Part shown: positions 7,011-11,694 of the stretch, one piece after another
Layout: the number at the start of each line of letters is the position of its first letter
Position numbering within the stretch: position 1 is the first letter of the stretch
NCBI GenBank assembly: GCA_016840025.1
Contig: JAEOTF010000194.1
Coordinates: forward strand, 1-11,694
Origin: Candidatus Hodarchaeota archaeon
GTDB lineage: Archaea; Asgardarchaeota; Heimdallarchaeia; Hodarchaeales; YT1-039
Direction: 5' to 3'
DNA length: 11,694 bases
Notes under the pieces: generated by a model
Database searches by the model: none
Seen by the model: the letters and a program-made list of their open reading frames with translations, nothing else
What the model was told of the DNA's origin: nothing
Position numbers and translations under genes: made by a program

Positions 7011-7592
7011 TTAGAAGGTTTTTAATAATCTTAATAATCGGTTTAAAATTTCCACTAAACCTTTTTCTATCGCTTTTTGTTTTAACCAATTGATATCGAT
7101 AGATGTTGCGTAATTGTACACCGAGAGAAAGTCTAACACATCATTAAATCCTAATAGCTCTGAATCAGAAAGATCTATAACTTCCCCCAGAAATAATAAC
7201 TTCCCATATAATATTTGTTCTACAGAGGCGATTCTGATATTTAGATCTTTATAAGATTCTACTATTGCTTGATTCAATACTTCTAACTCATCAATTGATT
7301 GAGCTATTTTTAAATCAATTCGTAAAATGGATAAGTTATCAAAAATAGTGATATTTTCTTTTGACGTAAAAATTTGATCAAGGTCATCTATTATTTTAAA
7401 ATTATTATCCACCATAAACTTGAAGAAATCTTCAATCTTTTTTCTGTCGTTTTCGATGATAATATCCAGATCCATTGTGGTTCTTGGTCTACCTTTTAAA
7501 ATCGCGGCAAATCCACCAACTATGACATATTTTAGTTGAGATTTGTCTAATGCTGTAATAGTTCTAGTTAAAAGGTCTAAATATTCCGCCAT
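7011..7592 (-). CDS. Nucleotidyltransferase-fold protein, candidate toxin of a two-gene module
   Basis: The protein has 193 residues. The N-terminal half is a nucleotidyltransferase fold of the AbiEii/DUF6036-like type. GGFAAILKGRPRTTMDLDIII (26-46) contains the G-G, the R-x-T and the D41-x-D43 metal pair, and RIDLKI gives a third acidic residue, D93. The C-terminal half is helical (ILYGKLLFLG, LDFLSVYNYA). Enzymes of this fold transfer nucleotides to RNA or protein. In type IV or MNT-type systems they act as toxins or modifiers, but here the substrate is unknown. It lies 10 nt downstream of a small helical protein gene on the same strand, with GTGATG and no clear ribosome binding site between them. 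Translational coupling is likely. All three catalytic acids are present, so activity is plausible. The toxin role is inference from context; a housekeeping nucleotidyltransferase is the alternative. Confidence 0.78.
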   Translation of the reverse strand: MAEYLDLLTRTITALDKSQLKYVIVGGFAAILKGRPRTTMDLDIIIENDRKKIEDFFKFMVDNNFKIIDDLDQIFTSKENITIFDNLSILRIDLKIAQSIDELEVLNQAIVESYKDLNIRIASVEQILYGKLLFLGEVIDLSDSELLGFNDVLDFLSVYNYATSIDINWLKQKAIEKGLVEILNRLLRLLKTF

Positions 7593-7602
7593 AAGGCATC
7601 AC

Positions 7603-7848
7603 TTAATGGTATACCCTTTTAAGCCTCTTATAGAAAGCAAGTTGCGTTCTCATTTTACTAAGGATTTCTGTTTCAGTTAAATGAGGATGGTCATTCTTGT
7701 ATCCCTCAGCCATTGTCTGAAGTACCAAATGTATTAATCTGTCAGCTATTTCAATTGGATGAAAGCCTTTTTCGAGTAACTTTTGAATATGGTCTTGTTC
7801 CTTTTGATATTTTCTCCAACGTAAGTCAGATATTCTTGAATCGCACAT
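7603..7848 (-). CDS. Small helical partner of the nucleotidyltransferase, candidate antitoxin
   Basis: The protein has 81 residues from ATG 7848; a TTG at 7854 is also in frame. ATG fits the TATA-like CTTAATAAGA at 7881-7872, which predicts a leaderless transcript. It is very polar and helical: a basic N-terminal region (RISDLRWRKYQKEQ), a central segment (GFHPIEIADRLIHLVLQTMA), then EGYKNDHPHLTETEILSKMR and a basic end (FYKRLKRVYH). There is no membrane segment or standard DNA-binding motif that I can call, although GFHPIEIADRL could be a helix-turn-helix half. It is first in a two-gene unit with the nucleotidyltransferase, 10 nt apart, the usual order for antitoxin then toxin. I do not recognise a named family. 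A role as neutralising partner or autoregulator is inference. Confidence 0.68.
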   Translation of the reverse strand: MCDSRISDLRWRKYQKEQDHIQKLLEKGFHPIEIADRLIHLVLQTMAEGYKNDHPHLTETEILSKMRTQLAFYKRLKRVYH

Positions 7849-7965
7849 TTTCAATCCATTTACTATCTTACTTTCTTATTAAGGTTTTCCCAAATGCAAA
7901 TATTCAACAAATGTAAGAAATTATTACATTCTTATAGAATTTGTTTCTTTATACAACAGAACAAC
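7849..7965. promoter_or_regulatory. Shared divergent promoter region between two small-gene modules
   Basis: This 117-bp region separates the leftward antitoxin/nucleotidyltransferase unit from the rightward RNase-like/DUF2283-like unit. Leftward, CTTAATAAGA (7881-7872) lies about 29 nt before ATG 7848. Rightward, CTTATAGAA (7931-7939) lies about 31 nt before ATG 7966. Both would give nearly leaderless transcripts starting about 100 bp apart, so a regulator bound between them could control both. Confidence 0.4.
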
Positions 7966-8298
7966 ATGGGAATCAGAAAGAATTATCGTATATCATTTTC
8001 CTCAGCTATGATCCGTTTAACTCAGGAACGGTGGAATCATATCATAAATAGACATCCAGAACTTGAAGAATATGAATCATTAATTAAAAATTGTCTAAAA
8101 GAACCAGATGAAGTATTTTCAGATAATAACAAGGATTATATTGTGGCAAAAAATTGTCAAAAAGAAGATTTTATTACTGATTGGTTGGTAATCTATATAC
8201 GTATGGTAAATGGTGAAGATGGATTTATCAAGACACTACATGGCTCAAGTGAGAAAAAATTCAAGAGAGGTAAGAGAAAGTGGCAACAAGTAAAGTGA
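7966..8298 (+). CDS. BECR-type (PBECR/DUF4258-like) RNase-like protein, candidate toxin
   Basis: The protein has 110 residues from ATG 7966. An in-frame ATG at 7894 would add 24 residues of unlikely composition and lies upstream of the TATA-like box. RLTQERWNHIINRHPELEEY (17-36), then LKEPDEVF (44-51) and the strand region WLVIYIRMVNGEDGFIKTLHG follow the order h-ERW-HI-RHPE ... PD-V ... FI-T seen in the barnase/EndoU/colicin/RelE-like small nuclease families (PBECR2 and DUF4258). H25, R29, H30 and T90 are candidate active-site residues. A basic tail (KKFKRGKRKWQQVK) suggests RNA contact. Its 3' end overlaps the next gene, a DUF2283-like protein, a common partner of DUF4258 proteins. I infer an RNA-cleaving toxin. 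The exact family cannot be fixed by eye. Confidence 0.72.
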   Translation: MGIRKNYRISFSSAMIRLTQERWNHIINRHPELEEYESLIKNCLKEPDEVFSDNNKDYIVAKNCQKEDFITDWLVIYIRMVNGEDGFIKTLHGSSEKKFKRGKRKWQQVK

Positions 8299-8531
8299 GA
8301 ATGAAAGTGGAAGAGCCTTTTACATTGATAAATGGTATAATCTCCAAATTTGATCTAAAAGTACCTGAATTTATTATGAAATTAGAATATTATGAAGATA
8401 AAGATGGAGGAATATTGACTGCTTTTTTCTCCCAAGAAAACGCGATTGATACTGAACCAGTTTCCCCCAATGTTATCCTCGGTCTTTCAAAAAATGACGA
8501 CCCAGTATTTCTTGAAATTCACTTAGAATAA
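8280..8531 (+). CDS. DUF2283-like small protein, candidate antitoxin
   Basis: The protein has 83 residues from GTG 8280. GAGAGGT at 8265-8271 lies 8 nt before this GTG and supports it. GTG 8295 (GTGA overlap with the previous stop) and ATG 8301 are alternatives. The gene overlaps the upstream RNase-like gene by 19 nt. The C-terminal 50 residues follow a DUF2283-like pattern: MKLEYYEDKDGGILTAFF, then ENAIDTEPVSPNVILGLS and a final DDPVFLEIHLE, comparable with the family's vGIEI ending. The first 25 residues are an extra segment. DUF2283 proteins often sit next to DUF4258-type genes and are thought to be antitoxins. Here the order is toxin first. Function is inferred from pairing; similarity is weak but consistent along the length. 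Confidence 0.65.
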   Translation: MATSKVRMKVEEPFTLINGIISKFDLKVPEFIMKLEYYEDKDGGILTAFFSQENAIDTEPVSPNVILGLSKNDDPVFLEIHLE

Positions 8532-8620
8532 ATATTATAATCTATTATGAGTTCAGAAGTTCATTTGATATAATCATTTGACCACATTTGGAATGTTTGA
8601 CTATATTTTTTTGTATCATA

Positions 8621-9490
8621 CTATCCTTTTTTTGGGCCATTTCGGATTATTTCTCGAATTTCTTTTAGCGATCCCCGCCACTCATCTAAGTACTCAAGAT
8701 ACCAGTTTCCTCCTGCATTAATATAGGATTGTATCTTTTCTAAATCTTTTTCAGAATCTTCTTCCATAGCTAAACCGCAGCAAACTACATCAAATGCTCG
8801 TAAGTTAGGATTAACCTTTTTTATGTATTCCAGAATGTTCTTAATATCATCAGGTGTCAAAAAAGCTTCTTCTCTTGCATCTAGCGGGATAACCCCATCC
8901 CATCTTGCTGCCCGTTGAAAAGGTGCTTTGATTGGCCACGAACCTGCCACCCAAATAGGAATTCGAGGTGACTGAACTGGTTTTGGTAAAAATCTCACTT
9001 GGTCAAGCTTGTAATATTGACCAACATAATCAAAAACTTCTTCCTTCCACAATCCAGTTAGAATATCTAAACTTTCATCTAATTCTCCCGCTCTTGTTTT
9101 TGGATCTGTATCCTCTCCAAAAGGCGCAAAATCTTGGGGAGCACCTAATCCAACACCCAATATTAGCCGTCCGCCGGATAATTGATCTAATGTTACAGTT
9201 TCTCGTGCTAGTTTCCAAGGCCGGCGACGAGGTAATGGAGTAATTGTTGTTCCAAACCGAATTTTTTTAGTATTCATTGCCACAGCTGTTAGAGCAATCC
9301 ATGGATCCACCACTGGAAGTGGTGATTCACCACCAATGACTAGATGATCCCAAATAAAGAATCCATCCCATCCTGCTTTTTCTGCGTCAGCCGCCAACTC
9401 CGCCATTATCCGTGCATTTCCAAAATATTCTCCATAATTAGGCATATATAGGCCAAATTTGATATTTTCAGTCTTGTACTTTTCACTCAT
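8621..9490 (-). CDS. LLM-class (luciferase-like) flavin/F420-dependent oxidoreductase
   Basis: The protein has 289 residues from ATG 9490. The frame stays open to 9598, but GGAAGG at 9503-9498 lies 7 nt before ATG 9490. The extra residues do not resemble the family, and the extension would run into the transposon end. The fold is a TIM barrel using FMN or coenzyme F420 to oxidise or reduce a small organic substrate. Recognisable blocks are KFGLYMPNYG (11-20), ADAEKAGWDGFFIWDHLV (34-51), VDPWIALTAVAMNTKKIRFG (61-80), ARETVTLDQLSGGRLILGVG (95-114), and later LDILTGLW, KPVQSPRIPIWVAGSWP and RAARWDGVIPL. In an archaeon F420 is the likely cofactor, but no residue seen here proves it. It is cytoplasmic, monocistronic and not linked to its neighbours. 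The substrate cannot be predicted. Confidence 0.92.
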   Translation of the reverse strand: MSEKYKTENIKFGLYMPNYGEYFGNARIMAELAADAEKAGWDGFFIWDHLVIGGESPLPVVDPWIALTAVAMNTKKIRFGTTITPLPRRRPWKLARETVTLDQLSGGRLILGVGLGAPQDFAPFGEDTDPKTRAGELDESLDILTGLWKEEVFDYVGQYYKLDQVRFLPKPVQSPRIPIWVAGSWPIKAPFQRAARWDGVIPLDAREEAFLTPDDIKNILEYIKKVNPNLRAFDVVCCGLAMEEDSEKDLEKIQSYINAGGNWYLEYLDEWRGSLKEIREIIRNGPKKG

Positions 9491-9497
9491 CATAAAT

Positions 9498-9503
9498 CCT
9501 TCC
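9498..9503 (-). promoter_or_regulatory. Ribosome binding site GGAAGG of the oxidoreductase gene
   Basis: GGAAGG on the minus strand lies 7 nt before ATG 9490 and 4 nt before ATG 9493, deciding the start within the MM pair. TATA-like AT-rich stretches follow at about 9516-9534. Confidence 0.4.
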
Positions 9504-9657
9504 ATTGAACACGGAATTATAGTGTAAAAAATACTCTTTTTAAGCTTAATGGAATCTAATAACCCCAAGGATTTAAAGTAAGATTCATGAGACCACACCC
9601 TGCCATTCAGGCGTGGAAAAGCCTAATAACGCAATTCATTTAAATATTATTATGAGT

Positions 9658-9675
9658 ATTAGTCTCATTAGTCTC
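9658..9675 (+). repeat. Tandem 9-bp repeat ATTAGTCTC x2
   Basis: ATTAGTCTC occurs twice head to tail, followed by ATTA, just where the TnpB-like reading begins. It may mark the internal deletion junction or a replication slip inside the element. Confidence 0.5.
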
Positions 9676-9912
9676 ATTAAAGTAATTGAAGTTAAAGAAT
9701 ATGATACCTCTTCTATTTGCCCACGTTACAGAAGTAAAAAGGTTATAAAAAAGAAACGGTTGTTCAAATGTAAGCAATGTAAGCTAGAAGCACATAGGGA
9801 TTCAGTAGGGGCGGTAAATATGAGATTTGCCCAAGAGAATCTTCGTTATGAGGATTTTCCTGCGGAAGTCATGAACAGGGCGGTGACTCGTCCTCAGCTC
9901 TTCTCTCTGTGA
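9676..9912 (+). pseudogene. tnpB: TnpB C-terminal fragment (zinc ribbon and RuvC-III)
   Basis: From about 9676 to the TGA at 9910-9912 the frame encodes the end of an IS1341-type TnpB, an RNA-guided RuvC nuclease. EVKEYDTSSICP leads into the zinc ribbon. The two cysteine pairs should read CPRC...CKQC, but the second cysteine is tyrosine (CPRY, TAC at 9727-9729), so one zinc ligand is lost. KKKRLFKCKQCKLEAHRDSVGAVNM then holds the third RuvC aspartate within HRD. The tail MNRAVTRPQLFSL is typical of such proteins. The RuvC-I and RuvC-II parts and the whole N-terminal half, about 300 residues, are missing. The preceding in-frame bases from GTG 9613 are transposon end, not protein. The fragment is certainly inactive. 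Downstream bases to 9953 would correspond to the 3' end of the guide (omega) RNA in an intact element. Confidence 0.85.
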
Positions 9913-9928
9913 GCGGAGAGATCTGTGA

Positions 9929-9953
9929 CTCCGCTTCCATTCAGGGAGCGGAG
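9929..9953 (+). repeat. Right-end hairpin of the IS remnant
   Basis: CTCCGCTTCC-ATTCA-GGGAGCGGAG is a 10-bp stem with one T-G pair and a 5-nt loop. The segment GAGCGGAGA also occurs at 9911-9919, a direct repeat 35 nt upstream. In intact elements this area is both transposition end and guide-RNA scaffold. Confidence 0.65.
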
Positions 9954-9957
9954 AATG

Positions 9958-10767
9958 TCAAAAAAGACCTAATTGTTCAAGCTCTTCAATTCGATTTAAA
10001 CGGGTTACATGGCAATAATCAAAGTAGGGACATGTCGCTGCTCGATTATGACATTCCCATTGTTCAGCATCAATTGCAGGAAGATTACCTTCTTCTAATG
10101 TTGTTTTAATCCGCTTTGCCTTGTCTATAAGGGACTGAAGAAGTTCTTCATCATGTCCATATTCATAAATTAACCATTTCTCGCTATTCACTAGGTTGGA
10201 GATAGAAAGGCGTCTACTAATGTACATCAACTCTCCCCACAGAGGTACATCAATATTCTGATTTTGTAGTCGTTCCTGAATAGCGGATAAATAAATATTC
10301 AATTGAGCGATATGGTGATTTTTAGCGCCATATTCTTCAATAGAACTTAGACTACTTGTAGTTTTGATATCAATAAGTAGATGCATATCTTCTTCTTGGA
10401 TTAGCATATCCACATGACCATAGATCGTTATATCATCAATATTAATTTGGACTTTTTCTTCACATAGGATGTCATCAGATTCTAATAGAGATTGAAGGAA
10501 TTTATGGATTGCTGTGCCAGTATTAGCAGCTTTAACGATCGGACTATCTTCTGGATATTCCCAATCTAAATAATATTGAAAAACTTGTTTTCTAGAGCAA
10601 TAAGGTAGGGAAGAAGCCCGAAATTCACCTTTACTGGGGTCAGGGTTATAATGTCGCTCGTCTTCCTGAAAATCCTCTTTTAAAATTTGTTTTAACCGAT
10701 TAGCAAGCTCTTTTTCGGAATAATTCTCCTTCATAATTCGCTCTAGACGATCTGCAAAATATTCCAT
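9958..10767 (-). CDS. Cas4-like / RecB-family PD-(D/E)XK nuclease with Fe-S cysteines
   Basis: The protein has 269 residues from ATG 10767. TTG 10782 would add MLCCF, but a TATA-like TTTTTATTC at about 10800-10792 favours the ATG. The numbers below use the longer form. The fold is the Cas4/RecB-type nuclease: C62 in SLPYCSRKQVF, H93 in GTAIHKFLQ, D125 in YGHVDML, the catalytic D138-I-K140 in LIDIKTTS, and Q160/Y164 in QLNIYL. Three C-terminal cysteines follow, C244, C251 and C257 (CPYFDYC). One N-terminal plus three C-terminal cysteines is the 4Fe-4S pattern of Cas4, AddB and related exonucleases. It probably degrades or trims DNA ends. No cas genes or CRISPR array is nearby, so it is a standalone Cas4-like protein, perhaps for repair or mobile-element processing. 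Its stop codon lies at the right end of the IS remnant, so the last residues may have been altered by the insertion. Confidence 0.85.
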   Translation of the reverse strand: MEYFADRLERIMKENYSEKELANRLKQILKEDFQEDERHYNPDPSKGEFRASSLPYCSRKQVFQYYLDWEYPEDSPIVKAANTGTAIHKFLQSLLESDDILCEEKVQINIDDITIYGHVDMLIQEEDMHLLIDIKTTSSLSSIEEYGAKNHHIAQLNIYLSAIQERLQNQNIDVPLWGELMYISRRLSISNLVNSEKWLIYEYGHDEELLQSLIDKAKRIKTTLEEGNLPAIDAEQWECHNRAATCPYFDYCHVTRLNRIEELEQLGLF

Positions 10768-10791
10768 AAAGCAACACAACAAAAGGTATTG

Positions 10792-10800
10792 AATAAAAAG
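10792..10800 (-). promoter_or_regulatory. TATA-like box of the Cas4-like gene
   Basis: TTTTTATTC on the minus strand is centred about 29 nt before ATG 10767, fitting a near-leaderless transcript. It is weak but the only candidate. Confidence 0.3.
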
Positions 10801-10839
10801 TTGTAGTTTTTGATAGATGAGGGTGTTAATGACGAAGTA

Positions 10840-11370
10840 TTAATCTTGAAACTTTTTTTGACCAGCGGGAATAGATATGGAAAGTACATTCTCAAATGGT
10901 GTCAATGCACAGTTAAAATTATCATTGTAAGCACACAAGGGGTTATAAGCCAAATTGAAGTCAATAAGATATTTCTCATCTGAAGTCAATTCAATATCAA
11001 CATAACGACCTGCACCATGGGATTCGGAGCCAGCAGTTTTATCTTTAAAGGGCAAAAATAAATAATCAGCATCGGGGGGCTTGAAAACTGTCAATTTATT
11101 ATTTTCACCATCCAATTCAAATTCAAAAAAACCATAACGGAGAAACTGCCGTTCATCTCCTTTTGAAGAGAAAATAATAATTTCGTCAGGATTTGGGTTT
11201 TTTTCTAATTTGACTATTAGTTTATACTTTTCATTGATCGGAAAGTATGATAGACTCTTGAAATTTTGTTTTTGTTCATCTGTTAATGGAGAATCGGGTG
11301 AGTTTTTGAAGGCTTTATTGTAATTGCTTCTAATTTCTTTTATCTTTTCGATATAGGATTTTTCGGTCAT
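10840..11370 (-). CDS. DUF1684 family protein
   Basis: The protein has 176 residues from ATG 11370. ATG 11403 is also in frame, but AGAGGTT at 11382-11376 sits just before ATG 11370, and a TATA-like TTTAATAAAA (11420-11411) predicts a start near 11390. The sequence follows DUF1684 from end to end: SYFPINEKYKLIVKLEKNPN (41-60), then RQFLRYGFFEFELDG (74-88) and KLTVFKPP, the LFLPFKDKTAGSESHGAGRY block (104-123), and DFNLAYNPLCAYNDNFNCAL (137-156), ending LSISIPAGQK. The family is cytoplasmic here (no signal peptide), beta-rich and of unknown biochemical function. It is common in bacteria and haloarchaea. The strongly conserved GAGRY and YNP-CAYN motifs are intact. It appears monocistronic, 72 nt upstream of the Cas4-like gene on the same strand, so weak co-transcription is possible. 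Confidence 0.9.
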   Translation of the reverse strand: MTEKSYIEKIKEIRSNYNKAFKNSPDSPLTDEQKQNFKSLSYFPINEKYKLIVKLEKNPNPDEIIIFSSKGDERQFLRYGFFEFELDGENNKLTVFKPPDADYLFLPFKDKTAGSESHGAGRYVDIELTSDEKYLIDFNLAYNPLCAYNDNFNCALTPFENVLSISIPAGQKKFQD

Positions 11371-11375
11371 ATAGA

Positions 11376-11420
11376 AACCTCTTACTTTGTGTTTTGCATT
11401 CAAAACAATGTTTTATTAAA
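11376..11420 (-). promoter_or_regulatory. TATA-like box and ribosome binding site of the DUF1684 gene
   Basis: TTTAATAAAA (11420-11411) is a TATA-like box. AGAGGTT (11382-11376) is a ribosome binding site 5 nt before ATG 11370. Together they predict a leader of about 20 nt and rule against the ATG at 11403. Confidence 0.45.
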
Positions 11421-11558
11421 GAGAATAAAAGATTTTAGTCATCTCGATTGAACAGGATGTTTTCATATTGTTAAGGGAATTAAATAAGACTAATGACGAT
11501 TTAAAAGTCCTTTGGGAACCAAAAAAATAAAAAATCGTTCAATTAATACAAGAAACTG

Positions 11559-11570
11559 CGAAATATTAAT
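11559..11570 (+). promoter_or_regulatory. BRE/TATA-like promoter facing the right edge
   Basis: CGAAATATTAAT resembles the archaeal BRE (CGAAA) joined to a TATA box, predicting transcription from about 11592 to the right. It lies in the 240-bp gap after the DUF1684 gene, where nothing else was recognised. Confidence 0.35.
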
Positions 11571-11610
11571 TTCTATTAATTTAACCATTTTTCGATCTCT
11601 AGTTCTCCAA

Positions 11611-11694
11611 ATGAGTAAAATAAGTAGTCTAAAATATATCAAACAAAATAGCTTGATTACTAGAGACAATTCTAGGAGTGATTGTGAATGTCAA
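11611..11694 (+). CDS. Possible start of a gene cut by the window edge
   Basis: From ATG 11611 the frame is open for 28 codons to the edge (MSKISSLKYIKQNSLI and on to DCECQ), about 19 nt after the predicted transcription start. A competing start in another frame is ATG 11688, preceded 9 nt upstream by AGGAG (11674-11678) and a TATA-like AAAATATATC (11631-11640). The ATG 11688 reading has the better ribosome site but only seven bases in view. One of the two is probably real. The product cannot be told. Confidence 0.3.
   Translation, partial: MSKISSLKYIKQNSLITRDNSRSDCECQ

Larger units (their letters stand above)
9593..9961 (+). mobile_element. Decayed IS200/IS605-group (IS1341-type) element remnant
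   Basis: The remnant is bounded by two related hairpins. The left one (9593-9616) has outer arms CCAC/GTGG and tip GCC-ATTCA-GGC. The right one (9929-9953) is CTCCGCTTCC-ATTCA-GGGAGCGGAG, a 10-bp stem with one G-T pair. Both are capped by CCATTCAGG, as expected for the subterminal palindromes that IS200/IS605 transposases recognise. TCAA (9958-9961), the same tetranucleotide as the IS608 right cleavage site, follows the right hairpin by 4 nt. Between them only a C-terminal TnpB piece remains; no TnpA Y1 transposase is present. The exact left boundary is not visible, and there are no target duplications in this class. At about 370 bp it is an internally deleted, non-autonomous remnant. Confidence 0.75.

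Noticed and set aside
7713..7916. Plus-strand ORF of 67 residues
   Set aside because: Antisense shadow of the small helical partner gene and its promoter.
8968..9243. Plus-strand ORF of 91 residues
   Set aside because: Antisense to well-conserved motifs of the LLM oxidoreductase.
9491..9598. N-terminal extension of the LLM oxidoreductase to ATG 9598
   Set aside because: The added residues do not resemble the family, they run into the transposon left end, and a ribosome binding site supports ATG 9490.
9593..9961. CRISPR array or repeat unit because of the Cas4-like neighbour
   Set aside because: There are only two hairpins with a shared 9-nt tip and no regularly spaced identical repeats; they are explained as transposon ends.
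9909..10109. Plus-strand ORF of 66 residues
   Set aside because: It crosses the transposon right end and is antisense to the Cas4-like gene.

Overview
The window is AT-rich (roughly two thirds A+T) and looks archaeal. Several starts have a TATA-like box 25-30 nt upstream (leaderless-type promoters), others have GAGGTG-type ribosome binding sites, and GTG/TTG starts are frequent. Several proteins have the plan signal peptide, beta-rich ectodomain, one C-terminal membrane helix, short basic tail, which is common in archaeal surface proteins. The mix (Nif3-like protein, F420-type LLM oxidoreductase, M14 peptidase, small toxin-antitoxin-like genes, an IS1341-type TnpB remnant) would fit an Asgard archaeon such as a Heimdallarchaeia-type genome. 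That placement is inference. No rRNA, tRNA or CRISPR array was recognised.

Layout. 1-725: 3' part of a GNAT acetyltransferase, probably two-domain. 836-3010 (minus): a secreted, membrane-anchored M14 zinc carboxypeptidase, preceded by a 108-residue two-helix cysteine-motif protein whose start overlaps the stop of an unlisted 32-residue cysteine-containing ORF. 3243-5455: three small unrecognised surface proteins on alternating strands; the first has an in-frame TAA at codon 36 but is otherwise intact. 5735-6577: a Nif3/DUF34 metal-binding protein with a TTG start. 6578-7010: a 433-bp gap with a terminator-like palindrome and a cluster of three hairpins flanked by TATA-like boxes.

7011-8531 holds two back-to-back, divergently transcribed two-gene modules. 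One is a nucleotidyltransferase with a small helical partner (minus). The other is a BECR-type (PBECR/DUF4258-like) RNase candidate overlapping a DUF2283-like partner (plus). Each looks like a toxin-antitoxin pair, sharing a promoter region of about 115 bp. 8621-9490 (minus) is a luciferase-like flavin/F420 oxidoreductase.

9593-9961 is a decayed IS200/IS605-group element: only the zinc ribbon and RuvC-III end of TnpB survive, but both ends keep hairpins capped by the same CC-ATTCA-GG tip. Its right end abuts the last codon of a standalone Cas4-like PD-(D/E)XK nuclease (9958-10767, minus). A DUF1684 protein (10840-11370, minus) and the possible start of another gene at the right edge complete the window.

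The genes do not form one pathway. The window reads as an accessory region: a cell-surface cluster, then a defence/mobile-type stretch with two toxin-antitoxin-like modules, a transposon remnant and a RecB-family nuclease.
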